Shown here one piece after another: positions 16,578 to 25,544 of a DNA stretch of 64,000 bases. How positions within the stretch are numbered: the first letter of the stretch is position 1; each line of letters starts with the position of its first letter. Origin of the DNA: Clostridioides sp. ES-S-0010-02 (GTDB lineage: Bacteria > Bacillota > Clostridia > Peptostreptococcales > Peptostreptococcaceae); contig CP067345.1 of NCBI GenBank assembly GCA_020641055.1, positions 264,001 through 328,000 of the forward strand. The letters run 5' to 3'. A model generated the notes under the pieces. The model saw only the letters and a program-made list of their open reading frames with translations, had not been told where the DNA came from and ran no database searches. Made by a program: the position numbers and the translations under genes.

Positions 16578-16633
16578 GGAGTTGTCTTTTTCTAGAAATT
16601 ATTTTCTAATTTGAGATAGCTCCTTTATTTTTT
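16578..16633 (+). terminator. Terminator after the cell wall hydrolase gene
   Basis: GGAGTTGTCT pairs with AGATAGCTCC through two G-U pairs around a 26-base loop, followed by TTTATTTTTTG. Confidence 0.55.
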
Positions 16634-16755
16634 GTTTAAAATAAACTATAATAATCATTTAGGTAATAATATATTAACTGTGAATATAAAAATAAATTTT
16701 AGCGATAAATAAGATGTTGTTAAACACAAAAATGTAAAGTAGGTGTTGTATAAAA

Positions 16756-17562
16756 ATGAGCAATAGACCAATAGGAGTTTTTGATTCGGGATTAGGCGGA
16801 TTGACGGTTTTGAAAGAAATAATGAAGATATTACCAAATGAGGATATAATATATTTTGGAGATACTGCTAGAATACCATATGGTTCGAGATCTAAGGAGA
16901 CTATAATTAAATATACTTTTCAAGCTATAAATTTTCTAAAAACTAAGGATGTAAAAGCTATAGTTATAGCTTGTAATACTGCTACTGCGAGAAGTTTAAA
17001 AGAGGCTCAAGAAAAATATGATATACCAATAATAGGAGTTATAGAAGCCGGTGCTAGGACAGCTGTAAGTTCCACTAAAAACAAGACTGTAGGTATAATT
17101 GGAACAGAAGGAACTATAAGTTCAAAGGCATATAATTTAGAAATATCTAAAATAGATAAAAATATAGAAATTGTTAATAAAGCATGTCCTTTATTTGTAC
17201 CAATTGTTGAAGAAGGATGGGCTAACACAGAAGTAGCTAAGTTAACAGCAAAGATATATCTACAAGAATTAAAAGATAAGAATATAGACTCTTTGGTATT
17301 AGGATGTACTCATTATCCTATTTTAAAGAGAACAATAGGTGAAGAGGTTGGAGAACACATAAAATTGGTTAATCCAGCTAAAGAGACAGCTAAAGATTTA
17401 AAAAAGATTTTAGAAGAAAGAAACATTATAAATAGCAAAGAAGCTCATGGAATTTATCAATATTATGTATCAGACATACATGAAAAATTTTCAGATATAG
17501 CGAAAGAATTTTTAAAGAAAAAAATTGATAAAATTCAAAAAGTGGAGATACAAAAATATTAG
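16756..17562 (+). CDS. murI: Glutamate racemase
   Basis: A 268-residue cofactor-independent racemase that makes D-glutamate for peptidoglycan. Conserved features: NRPIGVFDSGLGGLTVL with the Asp-Ser pair, GDTARIPYGSRS, IACNTATA with the first catalytic Cys, GVIEAGA, and VLGCTHYPIL with the second catalytic Cys. Length and motif order are typical. The start ATG has only a weak site (TAGGTG), but the N-terminus fits the family exactly. The DUF1934 gene follows within about 30 bases of its stop. Confidence 0.95.
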   Translation: MSNRPIGVFDSGLGGLTVLKEIMKILPNEDIIYFGDTARIPYGSRSKETIIKYTFQAINFLKTKDVKAIVIACNTATARSLKEAQEKYDIPIIGVIEAGARTAVSSTKNKTVGIIGTEGTISSKAYNLEISKIDKNIEIVNKACPLFVPIVEEGWANTEVAKLTAKIYLQELKDKNIDSLVLGCTHYPILKRTIGEEVGEHIKLVNPAKETAKDLKKILEERNIINSKEAHGIYQYYVSDIHEKFSDIAKEFLKKKIDKIQKVEIQKY

Positions 17563-17594
17563 TTTATATGAAGAAGTCTATGGAGGAAAAATCG

Positions 17595-18008
17595 TTGAGT
17601 GTAAAAATAAGCATAAATACTAGACAATATGATGAAAAAGGTAATATGGACACCATAGAGATGACTACTTTTGGTAAAATTTTTTATAAAAATGATGGAA
17701 TATATGTTATTTACAAGGAAAAAGAAGACAATATAGAAATAACTAATACTATAAAAATACTTAAAAATGAAGTTAGTATTAAAAAGTTTGGTTCTATTAA
17801 TTCAACTATGATGTTTAAATGTGGAGAAAGCAGTACTACAAAATATGTAACCCCACAAGGTACCTTATTAATTGATATTGACACAAGAGAATTGGATATA
17901 AATATACAAGAAGGGGAACACATAAAATTGAAAATAGACTATAATATAAAGATACAAGATTTATTTTTAGGTAGAAACAAAATAGATATATACATAGATA
18001 TTAAATAA
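17595..18008 (+). CDS. DUF1934 protein (YwiB type)
   Basis: A 137-residue protein with the calycin-like, all-beta pattern of DUF1934: SVKISINTRQYD, MTTFGKIFYKNDGIYVIYKE, KCGESSTTKYVTPQGTLL, and DYNIKIQDLFLGRNKIDIYI at the end. Function unknown. The start is most likely TTG at 17595, nine bases after a GGAGG site; an in-frame ATG at 17568 has no binding site. The probable operon with murI is followed by a terminator. In Bacillus the homologue neighbours argS, so the context here differs. Confidence 0.8.
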   Translation: MSVKISINTRQYDEKGNMDTIEMTTFGKIFYKNDGIYVIYKEKEDNIEITNTIKILKNEVSIKKFGSINSTMMFKCGESSTTKYVTPQGTLLIDIDTRELDINIQEGEHIKLKIDYNIKIQDLFLGRNKIDIYIDIK

Positions 18009-18037
18009 TAACTATAGCTATTTTCCAGAAATTTTAT

Positions 18038-18066
18038 AAAGGTAGTGAAAAAACTACCTTTTATTT
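18038..18066 (+). terminator. Terminator after the DUF1934 gene
   Basis: AAAGGTAGT pairs with ACTACCTTT around a 6-base A-rich loop, followed by TATTTAATTT. Confidence 0.75.
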
Positions 18067-18190
18067 AATTTATTTGGTATTATTATATTTATATTAAACT
18101 TTAATTTCTTAAAATTGATACAAGGGTTTAGCGTTTTTTTATAGAAAGTATACTTAAAAGTGAATAAAACTAAGTGTAAGAGGGATAAAT

Positions 18191-19579
18191 ATGATATTTG
18201 ATAAGGTACTAAGTACTATAAATAAACATAATTTAATACAAAAAGGCGATAAAATAGTTTTGGGTCTTTCTGGAGGACCTGATTCAGTTTGTTTATTGCA
18301 TGTACTAAATAGATTAAAAAAAGATTTTAATATAGAAATATATGCAGCACATTTAAATCATCAAATAAGAGGAATAGAAGCTCAAAAAGATGCATTATAT
18401 GTATCTAAGCTTTGTGAGGATATGGGAATTGTATTCTTTGTAAAGTCTATTAATGTACCAAAATATTGTGAAAATGAGGGGTTATCATTAGAAGAAGGAG
18501 CAAGGAAGCTAAGATATGAAATGTTTTATGAAATTAAGGATAAGATTAAAGCTAACAAAATAGCTATAGGCCATAATCTCAATGACCAAGCTGAGACTGT
18601 CATGATGCGTATTATGAGAGGAACAGGTCTTAAAGGGTTAAAAGGAATTGATTATATTAGAGATAACTGTATAATTAGACCAATCTTGGATGTAGAGAGA
18701 ATAGATATAGAGGAATATTGTAAGGCTCATAATTTAAATCCTAGAATAGATAAAACAAATTTAGAAAACATATACACTAGAAATAAAATAAGGTTAGACC
18801 TTTTACCATATATGAAGGATAATTTTAATTCAAATGTAATAGAATCTATAGTGAGGATGAGCAATAGCTTAAAAAGTGACAACGATTATATTGAGAAAGA
18901 GGCAGAAGCTAAATTTAGAGAAGTTTCAAATATAAAAGAAAAGAGCTTTGTAGAGATAAATTTAGAAGATTTTATTTGCTTACATGATGCTATCAAAGTT
19001 AGGGTTCTTAGAAATTCTATAAAACATATACTAGGAGATACTAATTTTGTTGATCAAAAACATATAGAGGACATAATGTCTTTAGAAAGTGATTCAAAAG
19101 TAAATAAAATGATAACTCTTCCGAGAAATATATTTGTTTATAGAAAAAAAGACAGTATAATATTAACCAATGAGGAAATTGTTAGTGAGGAAATTGAATT
19201 TTATTACAATATACCTAGTAATGGGTTTATAAAAATAAAAGAATTAAAACAAATTATTGAGACCCAAGTAATGAGTATAGATAGGTATAAGAGTATGAAA
19301 TTAGACAATTCATCTAAAGGGTTTGATTTTAATAAGGTAAAAGGGGGTATAGTAATAAGGAGCAGAAGGCAAGGTGATAAGATAAAACTTGCTATGGGAA
19401 GTAAAAAAGTGAAGGATTTATTCATAGATTTAAAAATCCCAAGAGAAGAAAGATGTAAAATTCCTATAATCACAGATAGTGAAGGAATAATATGTGTTGG
19501 AGATTATAAAATCAGTGAGAATTATAAAATTGATGAAAGCACAAAAGAAGTATTAAAAATTAATTTTAACAAATTATAG
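18191..19579 (+). CDS. tilS: tRNA(Ile)-lysidine synthase
   Basis: A 462-residue enzyme that adds lysine to C34 of tRNA-Ile(CAU), changing its codon from AUG to AUA. The PP-loop LGLSGGPDSVCLLH binds ATP near the N-terminus. HNLNDQAETVMMRIMRGTGLKGL and RPILDV follow the family pattern, and the C-terminal domain contains IRSRRQGDKIKLAMGSKKVKD-type residues seen in long TilS. Start: ATG with AGAGGG. ftsH follows nine bases after the stop. In B. subtilis hprT lies between these two genes; it is absent here. Confidence 0.94.
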   Translation: MIFDKVLSTINKHNLIQKGDKIVLGLSGGPDSVCLLHVLNRLKKDFNIEIYAAHLNHQIRGIEAQKDALYVSKLCEDMGIVFFVKSINVPKYCENEGLSLEEGARKLRYEMFYEIKDKIKANKIAIGHNLNDQAETVMMRIMRGTGLKGLKGIDYIRDNCIIRPILDVERIDIEEYCKAHNLNPRIDKTNLENIYTRNKIRLDLLPYMKDNFNSNVIESIVRMSNSLKSDNDYIEKEAEAKFREVSNIKEKSFVEINLEDFICLHDAIKVRVLRNSIKHILGDTNFVDQKHIEDIMSLESDSKVNKMITLPRNIFVYRKKDSIILTNEEIVSEEIEFYYNIPSNGFIKIKELKQIIETQVMSIDRYKSMKLDNSSKGFDFNKVKGGIVIRSRRQGDKIKLAMGSKKVKDLFIDLKIPREERCKIPIITDSEGIICVGDYKISENYKIDESTKEVLKINFNKL

Positions 19580-19612
19580 GGCAAAGCAATGTATGAAAGG
19601 AGGGCTTCTATA

Positions 19613-21583
19613 TTGAATAAGTTGCTAAAAGGGGCAGGTTTTTATCTACTTGTTTTTATAATTATAGTAGGTATAGTTCAATTCTCAGGTAAGCCTACAG
19701 AAAAAATAAAAGATTTAAAATTTTCCCAAGTATATAGGGAATTAACAGATGAGAATATATCAAGATTGTACTTTGTAAATCAAACTTCTGTAGAAGGTAC
19801 TATAAAAGATACAAATACAAAGTTTAAATCATATGTTCCAACAGAAATAATGGGAGATAAACTTGCAGATGAAGTGTTAGATCAAGCTAAGGCTGGAAAA
19901 TTAACATTTGGTGGTGAAGCTAAACCATCTACACCTTGGTTTGTTGAGATGCTACCTACATTACTGTTAATATTCTTTATGGTAATTCTTTGGTTTGTAT
20001 TTATGAATCAGTCTCAAGGTGGAGGCGGAAAGGTTATGAGCTTTGGTAAGTCAAAGGCTAAGGTTCATAAGGATGATGAAAAAACTAGAGTTACGTTTAA
20101 AGATGTAGCTGGATTGGATGAAGAAAAAGAAGATTTACAAGAAGTAGTAGACTTCTTGAAGAATCCTAAGAAATATATTGAATTAGGGGCAAGGATACCA
20201 AAAGGAATGCTTATGGTAGGACCTCCTGGAACTGGTAAAACATATCTATCAAGAGCAGTTGCTGGAGAAGCAGGAGTGCCATTTTTCAGTATAAGTGGTT
20301 CTGATTTCGTTGAGATGTTTGTTGGGGTTGGGGCTTCAAGAGTAAGAGATTTATTTGAGCAAGCTAAAAAAAGCGCTCCAGCTATAATATTTATAGATGA
20401 AATCGATGCAGTTGGTAGAAAGAGAGGAGCAGGTCTTGGTGGAGGTCATGATGAAAGAGAACAAACTCTTAATCAACTTCTAGTTGAGATGGATGGATTT
20501 GGAGTAAACCAAGGTATAATAATCATGGCAGCAACAAATAGACCAGATATACTTGACCCAGCTTTACTTAGACCAGGAAGATTTGACAGACAAGTAGTTG
20601 TTGGTACACCAGATGTAAAAGGTAGAGAAGCTATATTTAAAGTTCACTCAAGAAATAAACCGCTAAATGATGATGTTAAAATGGATGTATTAGCTAGAAG
20701 AACACCAGGATTTACTCCTGCTGATATAGAAAACTTAATGAATGAAGCTGCAATACTAACAGCTAGAAAAAGAGAAAAGAAAATTAAGATGGAAACTATA
20801 GAAGAAGCTATAACAAAGGTTATAGCAGGTGTAGCTAAGAAATCGAGAGTAATAAGTGAAAAAGAAAGAAGACTTACAGCATATCATGAAGGCGGGCATG
20901 CAGTTTGTGCTCATATACTTGAGGAAGTAAGTCCTGTTCATCAAGTTACAATAGTACCAAGAGGAAGAGCAGGAGGATTTACAATGCAGCTTCCTGTTGA
21001 AGATAAGTTCTATGCTACTAAAAATGAGATGAAAGAAAACATAGTAGTTTTACTTGGAGGTAGAGTAGCAGAAGAGTTAGTGCTAAAAGATGTGTCTACA
21101 GGAGCATCAAATGACTTAGAAAGAGTTACAGCTACTGCAAGAAGTATGGTAACAAAATATGGAATGAGTTCTAAACTTGGTCCAATGTCATTTGACAGTG
21201 ATGATGAAGTATTTTTAGGTAATAGTTTTTCAAGTAAGAGAAACTATTCTGAAGAGGTTGCTTTTGAGATAGACCAAGAAACAAAACGTATAGTTGATGG
21301 TGCATATGATAAGACAAGAAGTATATTACAAGAAAACATGGATAGACTGGAGTATGTAGCACAAGCCTTACTTATCTATGAAACTTTAGATGCAGATCAA
21401 TTTATAAAAGCATTTAATAAAGAATTACCATTAAATGATATTGAAAATGCAATTACAGAGGAAAATTCTCCTAAAGAAAATGAAGAGCAATTAACTATAA
21501 ATCTAGAAAAAGATAGAGAAGAAAGAAACAATGTTGTTGATATAAATAAAAATCAAGAAAATAAATCTGATGAAGATAAATAA
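19613..21583 (+). CDS. ftsH: ATP-dependent zinc metalloprotease FtsH
   Basis: A 656-residue membrane-anchored AAA protease that degrades membrane and regulatory proteins. Two hydrophobic segments (about 7-24 and 108-128) flank an extracellular domain. The AAA module has Walker A GPPGTGKT (203-210), Walker [12 protein letters not shown] and the [21 protein letters not shown]. The protease has HEGGH (425-429) as HExxH. The C-terminus is acidic and of low complexity. The start is probably TTG at 19613, placed nine bases after AAAGGAGGG; the ATG at 19589 has no such site. A long hairpin terminator follows. Confidence 0.95.
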   Translation: MNKLLKGAGFYLLVFIIIVGIVQFSGKPTEKIKDLKFSQVYRELTDENISRLYFVNQTSVEGTIKDTNTKFKSYVPTEIMGDKLADEVLDQAKAGKLTFGGEAKPSTPWFVEMLPTLLLIFFMVILWFVFMNQSQGGGGKVMSFGKSKAKVHKDDEKTRVTFKDVAGLDEEKEDLQEVVDFLKNPKKYIELGARIPKGMLMVGPPGTGKTYLSRAVAGEAGVPFFSISGSDFVEMFVGVGASRVRDLFEQAKKSAPAIIFIDEIDAVGRKRGAGLGGGHDEREQTLNQLLVEMDGFGVNQGIIIMAATNRPDILDPALLRPGRFDRQVVVGTPDVKGREAIFKVHSRNKPLNDDVKMDVLARRTPGFTPADIENLMNEAAILTARKREKKIKMETIEEAITKVIAGVAKKSRVISEKERRLTAYHEGGHAVCAHILEEVSPVHQVTIVPRGRAGGFTMQLPVEDKFYATKNEMKENIVVLLGGRVAEELVLKDVSTGASNDLERVTATARSMVTKYGMSSKLGPMSFDSDDEVFLGNSFSSKRNYSEEVAFEIDQETKRIVDGAYDKTRSILQENMDRLEYVAQALLIYETLDADQFIKAFNKELPLNDIENAITEENSPKENEEQLTINLEKDREERNNVVDINKNQENKSDEDK

Positions 21584-21901
21584 TTTTAAAATATTGATTA
21601 TTTTAAGAGTATTATCTATTAAGGATTAAATATTAAGACTGAAAGTATAATGTTAAATTGATAAACAAAGTATATTTGCATATATCAATCTAATTAATAC
21701 TTTCAGTTTTTTTTGTGATTTTAGCAAAGATTAGGCAAAATATTAAGCTATGGGAATTAATGGTATGGGTATATAAGTTTACTTATGATAATATATTAAA
21801 AAGGAATTTTAAAATTAGTAGTATTAAAAATATATTAATAATGTATAATTACTTATTAGAAGAAAAGAAGTCATGAAATCATATCATATTAGAGGTGAAG
21901 T
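21584..21901. other. Intergenic region between ftsH and birA
   Basis: 318 bases with no credible gene on either strand. Apart from the ftsH terminator it holds AT-rich sequence. I see no clear riboswitch or paired -35/-10 of high quality. Confidence 0.6.
21638..21714 (+). terminator. Long hairpin terminator after ftsH
   Basis: ACTGAAAGTAT pairs with ATACTTTCAGT across a 48-base interior that can itself pair (ATTGATA with TATCAAT), followed by eight T residues. Confidence 0.75.
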
Positions 21902-22879
21902 ATGCGAGAGAAGATAATAGAAATTATATTAAATAATAAATCTGAGTTTATTTCGGGTGAAGAGTTGTCAAAGCAATTAGGTGTGTCACGTGCAGCTATA
22001 TGGAAACATATGAAAGCTCTAAAAGAAGAGGGATATAATATAGAATCTGTAAATAAGAAAGGTTATAGATTAGCAGAAAATCCAACTGATTTATTAAGTC
22101 CACAGAATATCTACTATAAATTAAATACAGAGTTTATTGGTAAGAATATTGAGCATCTTGATACTATAGATTCAACCAATGAATACGCAAAAAGAGTGGC
22201 TGTGAATAGTATAGATGGAACTGTGATTTTAAGTGAACATCAAAATATGGGAAAAGGACGATTAGGAAGAACTTGGGATTCCAAACCCCATGAAGGAATT
22301 TGGATGAGTATTATTCTAAAACCAGATATGGAACCGTTTAAAGCACCATTTATAACTTTAATAGCAGGAGCAAGTGTAACACAAGCTTTAAATAATCTAG
22401 GGGCAAAGACTTTGATAAAATGGCCAAATGATGTTATTTTAAATGGGAAAAAAATATGTGGTATACTAACAGAATTGTCTGCTGAGATTGAAAGAACAAA
22501 TTATGTTGTTCTTGGTATTGGAATAAATGTTAAAATAATGGACTTTGATTCAGAAATAGCTGAGAAAGCTACCTCATTGTATAAAGAAGGATACAAATTG
22601 TCTAGAGTAGATATTGTCAGAAATGTATTGGCTGAATTTGAAAAGTTATATTTAGATTATATTGCAAATAACTCAAAAGAAGAAACTTTAAAAATATGTA
22701 GAGATTATTCTGCTATTATAGATAAGAATATATATGTACTAAAAGGAAATGATAAAGAATTAGTTAAATGCTTAGATATAAATGAAGATGGTAACTTAGT
22801 AGTTCAGGGTAGTGATGGAAGTGTAAAAGAAATTGTTTCGGGTGAAGTTTCTATAAGAGGAGAAAATGGATATGTATGA
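21902..22879 (+). CDS. birA: Bifunctional biotin-protein ligase / biotin operon repressor
   Basis: A 325-residue protein. Residues 1-60 are a winged helix (ISGEELSKQLGVSRAAIWKHMKALKEEGYNI, NKKGYRL). The ligase domain has DSTNEYAKR, the biotinyl-AMP loop GKGRLGRTWDS (usually GRGRxGR; here the second Arg is Lys), KWPNDV and GKKICGIL, then a C-terminal SH3-like domain. It attaches biotin to carboxylases and, with biotinyl-AMP, represses biotin genes. No biotin gene is nearby. Start: ATG with AGAGGTGAAG. The P1 peptidase gene overlaps its 3' end by 14 bases. Confidence 0.93.
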   Translation: MREKIIEIILNNKSEFISGEELSKQLGVSRAAIWKHMKALKEEGYNIESVNKKGYRLAENPTDLLSPQNIYYKLNTEFIGKNIEHLDTIDSTNEYAKRVAVNSIDGTVILSEHQNMGKGRLGRTWDSKPHEGIWMSIILKPDMEPFKAPFITLIAGASVTQALNNLGAKTLIKWPNDVILNGKKICGILTELSAEIERTNYVVLGIGINVKIMDFDSEIAEKATSLYKEGYKLSRVDIVRNVLAEFEKLYLDYIANNSKEETLKICRDYSAIIDKNIYVLKGNDKELVKCLDINEDGNLVVQGSDGSVKEIVSGEVSIRGENGYV

Positions 22880-23831
22880 TAATATTTTAGATATAGAAGG
22901 TTTAAAGGTTGGGCAAGTTGAGGATAGAATAGGGCTGACTGGATGTACAGTAGTGATTTGTGAAGAAGGTGCAGTTTGTGGTGTTGATGTAAGAGGGTCG
23001 GCTCCAGGAACCAGAGAAACCGATTTATTAGACCCTGTAAATATGGTTCAAAAAGTTCATGCTATAGTTTTAGCAGGAGGTTCTGCATATGGTCTTGAAT
23101 CTACTTGTGGAGTAAGTAGATACTTAGAAGAAAGAGGAATTGGTTTTGATGTTGGAGTTGGAAAAGTTCCTATAGTTGTTGGAGCAGTTTTATTTGATTT
23201 AGGAGTAGGAGATTTTAAGTGTAGACCAGATATACAAATGGGTTATAAAGCTTGTGAGGTGGCAAATACAACTGTTTTAAATCAAGGTAATTATGGAGCA
23301 GGATGTGGAGCTACTGTTGGAAAGATAAGAGGGCAAGAATATGCTATGAAAGGTGGAATAGGAAGTTATTCTATAAAACTAGATAATGGATTGATTGTAT
23401 CTGCATTAATTGCTGTAAATGCTCTTGGAGATGTTTATGAGGATGGTAAGGTTATAGCAGGCGCCTTAAATGATAAAAAAACAGAAACAATTGATACATA
23501 TAAATTGATGAAACAAGGTGCAAGTAAAGGTGGATTTAGTATAGATAATACTACAATTGGAGTTATAGCTACGAATGCTAAACTGACTAAAGCTGAATGT
23601 AAAAAAATATCTCAAATGGGTCATGATGGGTATGCAAAAGCTATTTTTCCTATCCATACACCTCATGATGGAGATACAATATTCACAATGTCAAAAGGTG
23701 AAATAGAAGCAGATATAACGTTATTAGGTTCATTGGCTGTAGAGGCTGTGGAAAAAAGTATAATAAATGCAGTAAAAAAAGCTGATAGTGTAGAAAATAT
23801 AATAGCATATAAAGACATAGTAAAAAAATGA
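22866..23831 (+). CDS. P1 family peptidase (DmpA/NylC-like)
   Basis: A 321-residue member of the peptidase S58/P1 family, self-processing Ntn-like aminopeptidases or amidases. Features: VRGSAPGTRETDLLDP, LAGGSAYGLES, and NYGAGCGATVGKIRG. The predicted self-cleavage site lies in DNTTIGVIATNA, between N228 and T229, making Thr the nucleophile as in nylon hydrolase NylC. The natural substrate is not known from sequence. Start: ATG at 22866 with AGAGGAG, overlapping birA, so the two are translationally coupled. A promoter for the next unit lies 40 bases after its stop. Confidence 0.85.
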   Translation: MDMYDNILDIEGLKVGQVEDRIGLTGCTVVICEEGAVCGVDVRGSAPGTRETDLLDPVNMVQKVHAIVLAGGSAYGLESTCGVSRYLEERGIGFDVGVGKVPIVVGAVLFDLGVGDFKCRPDIQMGYKACEVANTTVLNQGNYGAGCGATVGKIRGQEYAMKGGIGSYSIKLDNGLIVSALIAVNALGDVYEDGKVIAGALNDKKTETIDTYKLMKQGASKGGFSIDNTTIGVIATNAKLTKAECKKISQMGHDGYAKAIFPIHTPHDGDTIFTMSKGEIEADITLLGSLAVEAVEKSIINAVKKADSVENIIAYKDIVKK

Positions 23832-23870
23832 GAAATATGATGAAATTAGCATATTTTTCTTGTCAAATTG

Positions 23871-23899
23871 TTGACAATGACAACTCATCTTGATAAAAT
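23871..23899 (+). promoter_or_regulatory. Sigma-A promoter of the ECF-coaX unit
   Basis: TTGACA (23871-23876), 17-base spacer, TAAAAT (23894-23899). The -35 is also the right arm of a small palindrome, TGTCAA-N4-TTGACA (23861-23876). Transcription would begin about 23906, just before the hairpin leader. Confidence 0.75.
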
Positions 23900-23902
23900 T
23901 AT

Positions 23903-24017
23903 TCTTGTTAGAGCAGGCATCCTGAAAGTAGTAGCCTGACTCATAATGATAAGAAACAAGAGTAAGAAAAATCAAAAAATTAAGTAGTCCGGCATCGTTA
24001 GTGAGCTGGAACGGAGG
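23903..24017 (+). ncRNA. Structured leader with two similar bulged-A hairpins (pan-motif-like)
   Basis: Hairpin 1 (23911-23942): GAGCAGGC pairs with GCCTG-A-CTC leaving one unpaired A. Hairpin 2 (23987-24012): GTCCGGC pairs with GCTGG-A-AC, again leaving an unpaired A at the same place. Both loops begin ATC and end in an AGT-containing purine stretch (ATCCTGAAAGTAGTA and ATCGTTAGTGA). Hairpin 2 ends one base before the GGAGG site of the ECF gene. A stem CTTGTT with AACAAG encloses hairpin 1. The pan RNA motif upstream of pantothenate genes is described as hairpins with bulged adenosines, and coaX lies in this unit; identity with pan is inferred. Confidence 0.5.
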
Positions 24018-24027
24018 TGTATTTTTT

Positions 24028-24618
24028 ATGATGAACACAAGTGCATCAGTAAGAAAAGTAAATGTAAGAAAGATGACTATAATAGGGGTACTATCAGCTA
24101 TTTCTATTATGCTATCTATGACTCCATTGGGATTTATTCCAGTTGGACCTACAAAAGCAACTATAATGCATATACCAGTTATTATTGGAGCTATTATGGA
24201 AGGACCAATAGTTGGGGCAGCAATAGGCTTTATATTTGGAGTATCAAGTCTTTTAAACGCTATAGTAAACCCAACGGTAACATCTTTTGTTTTTATAAAT
24301 CCATTAGTTTCAATATTGCCAAGAGTTATGATAGGTATATTGGCCTATTATGTATATCAACTAATAATCAATGCTACAAGTAAGGTATACATATCTGGAT
24401 TAATTACAGGAGCTGTAGGTTCTTTGTTAAATACAGCTGGTGTTTTAGGAATGATATATGTCTTATATGCTGACAAGTATCTTCAAGCAATGGGTCAAAA
24501 TGGTTCAGCAGGAAAGGTTATAATGGCTCTTGCCGCAGCAAATGGAGTACCAGAAGCAATAGTAGGAGCTTTAGTAGTAGCTGCCGTTGCTGCTGTACTT
24601 AAGAAAAGCAAAAAATAG
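24028..24618 (+). CDS. ECF transporter S component, probably pantothenate-specific
   Basis: A membrane protein of about 197 residues with six hydrophobic segments, the size and shape of an S component of energy-coupling factor vitamin transporters. Typical features are LSMTPLGFIPVGPTKATIMH in the first loop, GPIVGAAIGFIFGVSSLL, and FINPLVSILPRVMIG. It resembles PanT-type proteins, and the next gene is pantothenate kinase, so pantothenate is the probable substrate. The EcfA/A'/T module is not in this window. Start: ATG at 24028 (or 24031) after GGAGG at 24013-24017, directly downstream of the bulged-A leader. Confidence 0.8.
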   Translation: MMNTSASVRKVNVRKMTIIGVLSAISIMLSMTPLGFIPVGPTKATIMHIPVIIGAIMEGPIVGAAIGFIFGVSSLLNAIVNPTVTSFVFINPLVSILPRVMIGILAYYVYQLIINATSKVYISGLITGAVGSLLNTAGVLGMIYVLYADKYLQAMGQNGSAGKVIMALAAANGVPEAIVGALVVAAVAAVLKKSKK

Positions 24619-24636
24619 AAAGAAGGTTAATGACAT

Positions 24637-25407
24637 ATGCTTCTAGTATTTGATGTTGGAAATACTAATATGGTTTTAGGTATATATAAAGGTGACAAGT
24701 TAGTTAATTATTGGAGAATTAAAACAGATAAGGAAAAAACATCTGATGAATATGGAATTCTAATAAGTAGCTTATTTAAGTATGATGATGTGGATATAAA
24801 TGCTATTGATGATGTAATAATATCATCTGTAGTTCCAAACGTTATGCATTCTCTTGAAAATTTTTGTATAAAATACTGTAAAAAGCATCCATTGATAGTA
24901 GGTCCAGGCATAAAAACAGGTCTAAATATAAAATATGATAATCCAAAACAAGTTGGAGCAGACAGGATAGTTAATGCTGTAGCAGGCATAGAAAAATATG
25001 GGGCACCAAGTATACTTGTAGATTTTGGAACAGCAACTACATTTTGTGCTATTTCTGAAAAAGGTGAATATCTAGGGGGTACAATAGCACCAGGAATAAA
25101 GATATCTAGTGAGGCATTATTCCAAAGTGCATCTAAATTGCCTAGAGTAGAATTAGCAAAACCAGGTATGACTATTTGTAAAAGTACTGTATCAGCTATG
25201 CAATCTGGCATAATTTATGGATATGTAGGTTTAGTTGATAAAATAATAAATATGATGAAAAAAGAATTAAATTGTGATGATGTTAAAGTTATAGCTACAG
25301 GTGGGCTAGCTAAACTAATTGCTTCAGAAACAAAAAGTATAGATTATGTAGATGGTTTTTTAACGCTAGAAGGATTAAGAATAATATATGAAAAAAACCA
25401 AGAATAA
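24637..25407 (+). CDS. coaX: Type III pantothenate kinase
   Basis: A 256-residue ASKHA-fold kinase that phosphorylates pantothenate in the first step of coenzyme A synthesis, insensitive to CoA feedback in this family. Motifs: [15 protein letters not shown] (phosphate 1), [15 protein letters not shown] with the catalytic Asp, VDFGTATTF (phosphate 2) and [11 protein letters not shown] near the end. Start: ATG with GAAGG. It follows the ECF S component by 18 bases; the two would share the structured leader, so uptake and first conversion of the vitamin look co-controlled. Confidence 0.94.
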   Translation: MLLVFDVGNTNMVLGIYKGDKLVNYWRIKTDKEKTSDEYGILISSLFKYDDVDINAIDDVIISSVVPNVMHSLENFCIKYCKKHPLIVGPGIKTGLNIKYDNPKQVGADRIVNAVAGIEKYGAPSILVDFGTATTFCAISEKGEYLGGTIAPGIKISSEALFQSASKLPRVELAKPGMTICKSTVSAMQSGIIYGYVGLVDKIINMMKKELNCDDVKVIATGGLAKLIASETKSIDYVDGFLTLEGLRIIYEKNQE

Positions 25408-25414
25408 TTAATAC

Positions 25415-25448
25415 AGGGAATTGGATTATATATCCAGTTCCCTTTTTA
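25415..25448 (+). terminator. Terminator after coaX
   Basis: AGGGAATTGGAT pairs with ATCCAGTTCCCT (one G-U) around a 5-base loop, followed by TTTTATG. Confidence 0.75.
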
Positions 25449-25544
25449 TGATAGTTTTTTAGTGTTATGTGGTATATTATAATGAGGAAATGCAGATTTA
25501 GAAATAAAATCACAAAAACAAAGGAAAAAAATAGGAGAAAAACG

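Noticed and set aside
23903-24017. THF riboswitch as explanation of the leader before the ECF gene
   Set aside because: The conserved THF core (such as GCGUUAAGUG and the 3' GCAUCCGCUCC) is missing; the two bulged-A hairpins fit better with a pan-like element.
24708-25211. A 167-codon open frame on the minus strand over coaX
   Set aside because: Entirely antisense to coaX, no ribosome binding site, no recognisable domain.
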